Assembly (NCBI GenBank): GCA_020692565.1
Contig: JAIMKJ010000010.1
Location: forward strand, 1 to 48,282
Direction of reading: 5' to 3'
Origin: Thermomonas sp.
Lineage (GTDB): Bacteria; Pseudomonadota; Gammaproteobacteria; Xanthomonadales; Xanthomonadaceae
DNA length: 48,282 nt
The notes under the pieces are model-generated. The model was given only the letters and a program-made list of their open reading frames with translations. It did no database searches and was not told the origin of the DNA. The translations under genes and the position numbers were made by a program. This document shows positions 8,247-15,312 of the stretch, piece by piece. Within the stretch, counting starts at the first letter, position 1, and the number at the start of each line of letters is the position of its first letter.

Positions 8247-8510
8247 TCACCAGTCGTGCGGTGCGTCGCGCGCCAGCGGGTTGGGGCTCGTATCGGCGGC
8301 GGTGCCGCTGTCGGAGGTGGTGCCGCTGTCGGCCGTGGTCCCACTGTCTGCGGTCGTGCCGCTGTCGGCCAACGTGCCGCTGTCGGCGGTGGTGCCGCTG
8401 TCGGCCAGCATGTTGGTCTCTCCGGTGGGGAAGGTCTTGGCGCCAGCGACTTCGCTCAGTTCAGCGACTGCCAGTACGCGGCCAAGCACGCGGTCTTTCC
8501 TGTTGTCCAC
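8247..8510 (-). CDS. Graspetide precursor peptide with ADSGT tandem repeats (87 aa, GTG start)
   Basis: First precursor after the ligase gene. It starts at GTG (8510) with GGAGA 6-7 bases ahead. This start puts RVLGRVLAVAE and VAGA in exact register with the other three leaders, which the upstream ATG of the open frame does not. The core from Lys25 holds six consecutive six-residue units (A/S)DSGT(T/L/A), residues 36-71, followed by a partial unit. Each unit offers Thr/Ser acceptors and one Asp donor, so it could hold one ester ring per unit. The leader differs slightly (Ala16, Leu18). Leu18 at -7 makes this the closest of the four to a classic double-glycine leader. Confidence 0.88.
   Translation of the reverse strand: MDNRKDRVLGRVLAVAELSEVAGAKTFPTGETNMLADSGTTADSGTLADSGTTADSGTTADSGTTSDSGTAADTSPNPLARDAPHDW
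8298..8405 (-). repeat. Six 18-bp tandem repeats inside a precursor core
   Basis: Six in-frame 18-base units of the type GTGCCGCTGTCGGCGGTG (plus strand) code for (A/S)DSGT(T/L/A). Copies differ mainly at codon third positions and in the last residue. Such an array can gain or lose whole units by slippage without breaking the frame. Confidence 0.85.
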
Positions 8511-8648
8511 AAAGGTTCTCCAATCGGGTTGTGTTGCCGGATGACGTGTCGTCGTCACCGGTGGACATCGCTTGCGTGCAGGCGCGGCACGGAAACGACG
8601 ACCGCTGCCCGCGCGTCCGCGGGTGCGCATGGGGTCACGCAGCTGGGG

Positions 8649-9803
8649 TCACGCAGCTTCGGCCTGCGCTTGCGCAGACATTCCGGCGGATGCTTCGACC
8701 GGTGTGCCTGCTGGTGCCACAACGCGTCGCGAGGCGTCCTGTTCGCTGATGCGTTCCGGATCCGTCGTCGCGATCAGATCGGCCAGCCGCTGCGGGTCGG
8801 ATTTCTGCCGGTATCGGAATGCCGGGTCTCCGCTTTCGATGAAGTCGCAAAGCGCATCGAACAGAGTGAATGCCGTATGCCATTGCTCGACGAAGATGAA
8901 TTGCCCGGCTTCGTTCACTTCGAGATAGATCCACTCGTCGTCGGGCGTGACGATGAAATCGAAAGCGCCGGCCACCAGGCCCAGGCTGTCGAGCTGTTTC
9001 AGGCAGGCGCGATAGACCGCATCGGGCAGTACGACGCTGCCGTCGGTCATGGCGCCGTTCTGGTGCAGGCGCCAATCCATCTCGCCGTATTCGATGCGGG
9101 TGGAGTCGATCTTGAGCGCGAAGTAACTGGCGCCGAAGAACTGCGCGCGGACCTCGAACCGCTTCGGCACCTGCGCCTGGAAGATGCCGGGCGCAGCGCG
9201 GAGCAATGCTTCGCCGGGAAGATCCTCGGGCCGGACCCGCGCGGTGTAGGTGGACAGGGTTTTGTCGTCTTCTTCCCAGGCCGCGCCGATCAGGGGTTTG
9301 TGGATCACGCTGGGATGGGTATCGATGAAACGGCGGATCGCGTCGGGACGATTGCTGATCAGCGTTTCCGGAATCTTCAGGCCATTGCGCAGCGCCAGCT
9401 GCAGCTGCTTGGGTTTGTGGTCGGCATTGCGCGCCGCATCGTAGGGATTGATCCAGAACGCTTCGCGCAGCAGGCTGCGCATCGAGGCGTCGCCGAAGCG
9501 AAGCTGCTGCGACACGTAGTCGCGGTCGCGCGGGTCGATGCCGCCCGGCAGCTTCGGCGCGGTCATGCGCCGGTTCCAGACCACGTCGAATTCGGACAGC
9601 TGGTAGCTGCCGTCGATCGTATGCACGCGCAGCGACTCGCCGCCTTCGCCGTATTCGAATTCGATGTCGGCCAAGGCCGGGAAATCCGTGCCGAAATAGC
9701 GCAGGACGCGGTGGCCGCGCTGTTTCAACGCCGCTTCGGCGAGGATCGCATGCCAGTCGCCGGGCATGGTGTAGATGAAGACGGTTTTCTGCGGATTCGA
9801 CAT
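8649..9803 (-). CDS. Graspetide (omega-ester peptide) ATP-grasp ligase, MvdC/MvdD-like
   Basis: The 384-residue protein has the features of the ATP-grasp ligases that close side-chain ester or amide rings in microviridins and other graspetides. These are VVWNRRM near residue 95, WINPYDAARNADHKPKQL, GLKIPETLISN, VIHKPL, the pair FQAQVPKRFEVRAQFFG, a DWR motif, GAFDFIVTPDDEWIYLEVNE and GQF. The DWR and the metal-binding EVNE appear intact. It would activate Asp/Glu carboxylates of the precursor cores as acyl phosphates and join them to Thr/Ser (ester) or Lys (amide). The last 50 residues are an Ala-rich tail beyond the fold. AAGGAG stands 6 bases before the ATG. It lies between the hlyD-like gene and the four precursors. 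Family assignment is firm; ring type and number are unknown. Confidence 0.92.
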   Translation of the reverse strand: MSNPQKTVFIYTMPGDWHAILAEAALKQRGHRVLRYFGTDFPALADIEFEYGEGGESLRVHTIDGSYQLSEFDVVWNRRMTAPKLPGGIDPRDRDYVSQQLRFGDASMRSLLREAFWINPYDAARNADHKPKQLQLALRNGLKIPETLISNRPDAIRRFIDTHPSVIHKPLIGAAWEEDDKTLSTYTARVRPEDLPGEALLRAAPGIFQAQVPKRFEVRAQFFGASYFALKIDSTRIEYGEMDWRLHQNGAMTDGSVVLPDAVYRACLKQLDSLGLVAGAFDFIVTPDDEWIYLEVNEAGQFIFVEQWHTAFTLFDALCDFIESGDPAFRYRQKSDPQRLADLIATTDPERISEQDASRRVVAPAGTPVEASAGMSAQAQAEAA

Positions 9804-9861
9804 GGCGGTCTCCTTGGGGGCTGTCGGATGCGGTCGGGGGCGATGGCGTCGTCGATGGCGG

Positions 9862-10461
9862 CTATGCGCGCAACCGCTCGCGCAGCCGCGAGAACGGTTC
9901 GAACAGCCAGGCGTACAGTCGGCGCCGTTCGACGATCACGTCCGCCTCCACCGTGAGCCCCGGATGCAGGTCGCGCTCGATGCCGCGGTCGTTGCGCACG
10001 CGCTGGCGTTCGAGCCGGACGGTGGCGCGGTAGCGGCTCGGCGCAAGGCCGGACGCGCCATCGGTGCCGCTGGACGGTGCGGCAGGGATCGGCTGGCGCG
10101 AAATGCGGACGATGCGGCCGCGATACTGGCCATAGTGTTGATGCGGAAAGGCCGGATACCGGAGCTGGACTTCCTTGCCGACCGCGACCGTGGCCAGCAG
10201 GCTCTCTGGCACCGCGAGTTCCGCTTCCAGGCGCCCGCTTCCGCCCTGCGCAGAGGTCGGGGAATCGACCAGATGCCCCACGACCCGGGCCTTGCGCGCG
10301 TACTCGCCCACGTACAGGAAGGCGATCGCGATCGCGACCGTGCCGATCGCGATCCAGGTCAAGGCCCAGTGCGACAGCGGTTGGCGCAGGATCAGGCCGC
10401 CCAGCCAGCGGTTGCGCTTGGCATCGAGCACTTCCGAGCGGTAGAGCGGCGATGACGTCAT
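9862..10461 (-). CDS. Internally shortened HlyD-type membrane fusion protein (199 aa)
   Basis: The N-terminus is a normal inner-membrane start: cytoplasmic RNRWLGGLILRQPLS, one membrane helix at about 33-51, then EYARKARVVGHLV. The C-terminal part is also typical of HlyD partners of C39 exporters: LEAELAVPESLLATVAVGKEV, RYPAFPHQHYGQYRG, and a final LHPGLTVEADVIVERRRLYAWL. Between them only about 13 residues (DSPTSAQGGSGR) remain, where relatives have the lipoyl half-motifs and a long coiled-coil hairpin of roughly 200 residues. The frame is intact, so this looks like a stable short form rather than a broken gene. The ATG at 10461 overlaps the stop of a 28-aa ORF (ATGA). It should work with the exporter at 4846-7023, but how it would reach TolC without a hairpin is unclear. 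Confidence 0.85.
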   Translation of the reverse strand: MTSSPLYRSEVLDAKRNRWLGGLILRQPLSHWALTWIAIGTVAIAIAFLYVGEYARKARVVGHLVDSPTSAQGGSGRLEAELAVPESLLATVAVGKEVQLRYPAFPHQHYGQYRGRIVRISRQPIPAAPSSGTDGASGLAPSRYRATVRLERQRVRNDRGIERDLHPGLTVEADVIVERRRLYAWLFEPFSRLRERLRA

Positions 10462-10544
10462 GCGCGTTGCCCGGGAACGACGGCCCCGGGCGCCAGGAGG
10501 CGCAATGGACGGTGACGGCCCGCGATGTCGCTGACGGCGTTCAT
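10458..10544 (-). CDS. 28-aa ORF translationally coupled to the hlyD-like gene
   Basis: This small frame starts at ATG 10544, 5 bases after AAGGAT, and ends in TGA overlapping the hlyD-like ATG by four bases. It would be the first cistron of the graspetide operon. The sequence (MNAVSDIAGRHRPLRLLAPG then AVVPGQRA) lacks the leader motif of the precursors and matches no family I know. Its good ribosome binding site and ATGA overlap suggest it is translated, perhaps only to couple translation of the downstream gene. Confidence 0.45.
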   Translation of the reverse strand: MNAVSDIAGRHRPLRLLAPGAVVPGQRA

Positions 10545-10668
10545 GAGATCCTTCTCTTTGTTCGCAGGTACCGGGCCCCGGCCGGAGGCGTGGCATGGCC
10601 GGTGTGCGCTGGGGGATCGGCTGTGCTTTACTTCAACCGTTATTCGCAGGAGGGATCGGTTTCCGGAC

Positions 10669-11346
10669 ATGCAGGCGACAATGGCCATCACGGACACGGG
10701 TTCGCGGGCGGAACCGCAGATCGACCCGCCGGTCGACCCGCAGGTCGATCTGCCGATCGAGTCGCCCGAGTCCATCACGCGTCTGCTGGTCGACGCGCAG
10801 GCGGGCGAAGACGGCGCCTGGAACCGGATCTACGGATTGCTTTACGGCGATCTGCACCGCATCGCGCGCGCGCAGGTCCGCCAGCGCGCGTCCGGCAGGA
10901 TCTCGGCGACGTCGCTGGTCAGCGAGAGCTGGCTGCGATTGAGCGGCGCGCACTTCAGCGTCGAGAATCGCCGGCATTTCACCGCACTGGTCGCGCGCGC
11001 CATGCGCTTCGTACTGATGGACGAGGTGCGCCGGGATCTGGCCGAAAAGCGCGGCGACGGTCAGCGCGCGCTGTCGCTGAACGAGGGCATCGATACCGGC
11101 GAGGACAGCGCGCTCGAAGAAATGATCGCGCTGGATGCGGCGTTGACGCGACTGTCGCGTCTGGACGCGCGGTTGGCGCAGTTGGTGGAGTTGCGGTATT
11201 TCGGCGGCCTTGACGAGAGCGAGATCGCCGATGTGCTGGGGGTGACCGACCGCACGCTGCGGCGCGACTGGCGCAAGGCCCGGGCGTTCCTCTTCACCCA
11301 ATTGGGCGACGTGTCGGACATGCCGTTCATGATCGGGCAGGGCTGA
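10669..11346 (+). CDS. ECF-type RNA polymerase sigma factor
   Basis: The chosen 225-residue product is an ECF sigma factor of the type common in Xanthomonadaceae next to Ser/Thr kinases (TIGR02999-like). Region 2 covers ITRLLVDAQAGEDGAWNRIYG to FVLMDEVRRD, and region 4 contains LVELRYFGGLDESEIADVLG followed by the helix DRTLRRDWRKAR. The frame is open further upstream, but the ATG at 10669 follows AGGAGGG (14 bases spacing, somewhat long); an in-frame ATG at 10681 is an alternative. It is divergent from the graspetide operon and followed after 23 bases by a kinase gene. A sigma/kinase pair in this position suggests it controls the peptide cluster; that is inferred from location only. Confidence 0.88.
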   Translation: MQATMAITDTGSRAEPQIDPPVDPQVDLPIESPESITRLLVDAQAGEDGAWNRIYGLLYGDLHRIARAQVRQRASGRISATSLVSESWLRLSGAHFSVENRRHFTALVARAMRFVLMDEVRRDLAEKRGDGQRALSLNEGIDTGEDSALEEMIALDAALTRLSRLDARLAQLVELRYFGGLDESEIADVLGVTDRTLRRDWRKARAFLFTQLGDVSDMPFMIGQG

Positions 11347-11369
11347 GGCGGCATGCCCTTCGACGGCCG

Positions 11370-14228
11370 ATGACGCCCGACGACGAGGTCGCGGCCAGGG
11401 CGCTGGATCTGTTCGATCGTTATGCGGACATGTCGCAAGCCGATCTGGCGCAGGCGCTGGACGCGCTGAGGGCGCAGGATCCCGGTCTGTGCGCGGCCTT
11501 GACGTCGCTGCTGTCGGCGGATGCCAGGCAGGACACTTTCGTTTCGCCGCTGGAATGGATCGCTTCGCGTCATGCCGGCGGAGCGGTGGAGGCGCGCGAC
11601 GATGCCGGTGCGGTCTGGCGCGCCGGCACGCGTCTTGGCGCGTGGTGCGTGGATGAGGTGATCGAGACCGGCGGAATGGGCGTGGTGTATGCGGCCCATC
11701 GCGCGGACGGCCTCTACGAACGCGAAGTCGCGCTCAAGACCATCCGGCCCGGGTTGATGTCTCCCGCGGTGTTGCAGGCGTTCGATCGCGAGCGCAATCA
11801 TCTCGCCCGTCTCGAACATCCCGGCATCGTCGCGTTGCTGGACGCGGGCATCGCTGCGGACGGGCAGCCGTGGCTGGCGATGCAGCGCGTCCATGGCGAG
11901 CACATCGATCGCTGGTGCGATGCGCAGCAGGCGGACCTGCGCACCCGGGTGGGTCTGATCATCGACGCCTGCGGCGCCTTCCGTCACGCCCACGCGCACG
12001 GCGTGCTGCACCAGGACATCAAGGCATCCAATCTTCTGGTCACGCAGGACGGCGCGGTCCGGGTGCTCGATTTCGGCCTGTCGGCGCTGCTGTCGCCGAA
12101 CGAAGAGGCCGCCGCGGCGCGGATCGGCATCAGCGCGTCGTATGCCGCGCCGGAAGTGTTCCGCGGCGCGGCGCCCAGTGTCGCGATCGATCTCTATGCG
12201 CTGGGCGTGATGCTGTATCGACTGCTGTGCGATGCCTGGCCCGTCAAGCCGGCGACGTTCGCGGCGATGCCGTCCGCCGAGGGCATCGTGCCGCGCGCGC
12301 CCAGTGCGCTGGCGCTCGCATGCGCGCCGGAGACGGCTCGCATGCGCGGCGTTCGCGACCCGCGCGCGCTGTCGCGTGCCCTGGCGGGCGACCTGGATGC
12401 GATCGCGCTGCGCTGCGTGCGCAATGATCCCGCCGAACGTTATCCGGATGTCGCTGCGCTGCAGGCGGATCTGCAGGCGTGGCTCGATGGCGCGCCGGTC
12501 TGGGCGCGGGAGGGCGGTCCGGGCTATCGGGCGATGCGTTTCGCGAGGCGGCATGCGTTCGCACTGCTGGTTTCGTTCGTTTGCTTCGCCGCCGCGACGG
12601 CCGGCGTCGTTGCGGTGACGCAGCAGCATCGTCGCGCGCAGCAGGAAGCGGACAACGTCGAGGTGCTGAGTCAGTTGTTCGAGCGGTCGCTGGGTGCGGC
12701 GACCTTGTCGTCGCTGGGCAATGCGCCGCTGAATTCGCGCGCGCTGCTCGCCGACACCGAGCGTCGTCTGCGCAACCAGTCGGGCGAGGCGCATGCCGCG
12801 CTGCTGGCCCGGGGTCTCACCGCGCTTGCGCGCGCGCATCTGATGGGCGGCGACTACGACCGGGCCGCGCACCTGTCCGCGGAGGCGAAGGCCCTGGGCT
12901 CGGGCGACGCGCTGCAGGCTGCGCGCACCGACGCGGTGATCGCGCAGCTGTCGAACCTCCGGGCGCGTCATGCCGATGCCGAGCGCGTGGTGCGCGCGGC
13001 GCTGGCCTCGATGCCGTCGCGGCCCGGCATCGATGGTCGACTGGTCGGACTGGATCTGCAGATGCAGCTCGCGCGCGCGCGCTGGGGTCGCGGCGATACG
13101 ACCGGCGCGCTCGCCATTCTCGATGCGGCGGTGGCGTCCGCAGCGGCATTGGGGGAAGACGGCGTGCCCGCGCTTGCCGAGCTGCTGGGGCAGCGGGGAT
13201 ACGCGCTGACCCAGTTGTTCCGGCTCAAGGAGGCGGAGGCGGATCTGGATCGCGCACGGGCGGTGCTGGGCGATCGCAGTCCGACCATCCACAACACATT
13301 GCGGAGGTATCTCGCCAGCGTCCTGCTGCTCTCCGGCCGCAAGGACGAGGCATACCGGCAGGCTTCTGCTTCGCTGGAAAGCAATCTGCGGATCTTCGGC
13401 GCGAACCATCCGGAAACCGGGCGCGCCTGGGCCGTGGTCGGCAAGACGTTGTTCTATCTGGGCGAGAACGCGCGTTCGCACGAGGCGATCGACCATGCCA
13501 CGCGCATCCTCGAAACCCAGATCGGCGCGCATCACCCCGATCTGGCGGAAGCCATCGTGATCCGCGGCGGGCTGGCGTTCGAGCAGGGCGACAAGGCCGG
13601 CGCGCTGGACAACGCGCGCAAGGCCCTCGACATCCTCGAGCGCGCCTACGGCCCGCACCACGAGGCCGCGCTGAAACGCCGAACCGATCTGGCCTCGATG
13701 CTGGTGATGCACGCCGAAGGGGAGGATGCGGAGCGACGCGACGCGCTGTACCGCGAAGCCGAAACCCTGTTGTCGGATGCGATCCGGACCGGGCTGCGCC
13801 AGGGCCTGCCGATCGGATATGCCCGCGACGAATACGCGCTGACCCTCCTGCATTTCGACAGATTGGCCGAAGCCGAAGCGCAGACGCGCCGGGGCATCTC
13901 GGAGATGTCGGCCCTGTTCGGCGCGGACAGCGACTATGTCATGCCCGCTTACATGAGCCTGCTGCGGGTGTGCACCGCGCGCGGACGTTACGATGAAGCG
14001 GACGCGATCGGTTCCCGGCTGCTGGCGATGGCGGCGCCGGAAGAAACGTCGTTCTTCACGCGTTTCCTGGTGCTCGACATGCTGCTGGACAACGCGATCG
14101 CGCGCGGCGATCCGCAGCGCATACGCCATGCCTATCGCGAGGCGGAGCGCCTGGCGCAGCGGCACGGTTTCATGGATGCGTTGAAAGCCAAGCGCATTCC
14201 GGCCATCGCTTCAGCAGCGCGCGGCTGA
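11370..14228 (+). CDS. Transmembrane Ser/Thr protein kinase with TPR repeats
   Basis: Residues about 90-370 are a Hanks-type kinase domain: glycine loop GGMGVVY (101-107), ATP-binding Lys123 in VALKTI, catalytic Asp216 and Asn221 in HQDIKASN, DFG at 234-236 and APE at 260-262. The residue before the catalytic Asp is Gln instead of the common Arg (HQD rather than HRD), so activation-loop control may differ. One membrane helix follows at about 396-416. Residues 430-930 are repeats of the tetratricopeptide type, as in periplasmic or scaffold sensing domains of this family. The gene follows the ECF sigma gene by 23 bases, and the kinase probably controls that sigma factor. A long open frame on the opposite strand is a high-GC shadow. 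Confidence 0.92.
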   Translation: MTPDDEVAARALDLFDRYADMSQADLAQALDALRAQDPGLCAALTSLLSADARQDTFVSPLEWIASRHAGGAVEARDDAGAVWRAGTRLGAWCVDEVIETGGMGVVYAAHRADGLYEREVALKTIRPGLMSPAVLQAFDRERNHLARLEHPGIVALLDAGIAADGQPWLAMQRVHGEHIDRWCDAQQADLRTRVGLIIDACGAFRHAHAHGVLHQDIKASNLLVTQDGAVRVLDFGLSALLSPNEEAAAARIGISASYAAPEVFRGAAPSVAIDLYALGVMLYRLLCDAWPVKPATFAAMPSAEGIVPRAPSALALACAPETARMRGVRDPRALSRALAGDLDAIALRCVRNDPAERYPDVAALQADLQAWLDGAPVWAREGGPGYRAMRFARRHAFALLVSFVCFAAATAGVVAVTQQHRRAQQEADNVEVLSQLFERSLGAATLSSLGNAPLNSRALLADTERRLRNQSGEAHAALLARGLTALARAHLMGGDYDRAAHLSAEAKALGSGDALQAARTDAVIAQLSNLRARHADAERVVRAALASMPSRPGIDGRLVGLDLQMQLARARWGRGDTTGALAILDAAVASAAALGEDGVPALAELLGQRGYALTQLFRLKEAEADLDRARAVLGDRSPTIHNTLRRYLASVLLLSGRKDEAYRQASASLESNLRIFGANHPETGRAWAVVGKTLFYLGENARSHEAIDHATRILETQIGAHHPDLAEAIVIRGGLAFEQGDKAGALDNARKALDILERAYGPHHEAALKRRTDLASMLVMHAEGEDAERRDALYREAETLLSDAIRTGLRQGLPIGYARDEYALTLLHFDRLAEAEAQTRRGISEMSALFGADSDYVMPAYMSLLRVCTARGRYDEADAIGSRLLAMAAPEETSFFTRFLVLDMLLDNAIARGDPQRIRHAYREAERLAQRHGFMDALKAKRIPAIASAARG

Positions 14229-14343
14229 CGCCGGTCCGGCGCTGGCATCGCGCTATGCTTCGCACCCATGTCCGGTCTGCGGGACGCATGCGCGAACGAA
14301 TGCCATCCGATGTCCGTATCGCCCGCCATCGCGGAGCGCCGCC

Positions 14344-15156
14344 ATGTGCCTGATCGCGCTGGCATGGCGCATGCACCCGCGCTATCGGCTGATCCTCGCG
14401 GCCAATCGCGACGAATTCCACGACCGGCCGACATTGCCGCTGGCCGAATGGCAGGATGCGCCGGAGATTTTCGGCGGTCGCGACGCGCTGCACGGCGGCA
14501 GTTGGCTCGCCCTGCGCGGACGGCGGCTGGCAGCGGTGACCAATGTACGCCGCCCGCCGGAACAGGACGGCCGCTCGCGCGGCGCACTGGTCGCCGATTT
14601 CGTTCGCGGGGCGGCCGACGCCGCCACCGCCATGCGGATGCTCGCGAACGAAGCGACGCAGTATCGCCCGTTCAATCTGCTGATGCACGACGGCGACACC
14701 CTCGCGTTCGCGAGCAATCGTCCCGGTGTCGCGGGGCCCGGTGTCGATGGCGGTCCCGGCTTCGCGACGCGCACGCTCGACGCCGGCATCCACGGCGTTT
14801 CCAATGGCGCGCTGGATGCGCCGTGGCCGAAGACGGCGATGCTGATGGCGCGACTTGGCGACTGGGTCGCGTCGTCTGCGGCTGTCGTTGATGCGGGTGA
14901 TGCGCCGCCCGATCTCGACCCTCTTTTCGCCGCGCTCGCCGATACCACTCTCGCTGCGGATGACCGTCTGCCCGATACCGGGATCGGACTGGAGCGGGAG
15001 CGGTTCCTGTCGCCGGCCTTCATCGCGCATCCGACGTATGGCACGCGAGCGAGCACGGTCGTGCTGATCGCGGACGATCATGCAGAGATCGTCGAGCGGC
15101 GGTTCGGGCCGGCAGGATCGCGCCTGGGGGCGAGCCGGGCGACAGCAGGATTCTGA
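14344..15156 (+). CDS. NRDE family protein (TANGO2-like)
   Basis: The 270-residue protein begins MCLIALAWRMHPRYRLILAA followed directly by NRDE, the name motif of the family related to eukaryotic TANGO2. Further family landmarks are FGGRDALHGGSWLAL and the TNVRRP turn. Cys2 would be exposed as a terminal nucleophile after methionine removal, as proposed for Ntn-hydrolase-like members. The family's reaction is not settled; TANGO2 relatives have been linked to heme handling. The gene stands alone between the kinase and a convergent pectate lyase and ends at a terminator. Confidence in family is high, in function low. Confidence 0.9.
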   Translation: MCLIALAWRMHPRYRLILAANRDEFHDRPTLPLAEWQDAPEIFGGRDALHGGSWLALRGRRLAAVTNVRRPPEQDGRSRGALVADFVRGAADAATAMRMLANEATQYRPFNLLMHDGDTLAFASNRPGVAGPGVDGGPGFATRTLDAGIHGVSNGALDAPWPKTAMLMARLGDWVASSAAVVDAGDAPPDLDPLFAALADTTLAADDRLPDTGIGLERERFLSPAFIAHPTYGTRASTVVLIADDHAEIVERRFGPAGSRLGASRATAGF

Positions 15157-15239
15157 TGTCGTTCCGGTCGCGGTCGGTTTTCGATGGCGCAGGCGATCGC
15201 CCCGGGTTCTTCTTGATGTCGCAACGCGGCCGGGACGAC

Positions 15240-15267
15240 GAAGGGCGCCTTGCGGCGCCCTTCTTTA
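15240..15267 (+). terminator. Intrinsic terminator after the NRDE gene
   Basis: A perfect 10-base-pair stem GAAGGGCGCC / GGCGCCCTTC with a TTGC loop is followed by TTTAT. It sits between convergent genes and serves the plus-strand gene at least. Confidence 0.75.
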
Positions 15268-15312
15268 TATCGGGGAGACGGCGCGCCTGGGCGTGCCCTT
15301 CCGGTGACGGAA

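Noticed and set aside
8298..8405. CRISPR-like repeats
   Set aside because: The 18-base units are contiguous without spacers and lie in frame inside a coding sequence.
11061..14165. 1034-codon open frame antisense to the kinase
   Set aside because: It mirrors the codon structure of the kinase gene, is rich in Arg/His/Gln, has no family features and no ribosome binding site. Long antisense frames are normal at this GC content.
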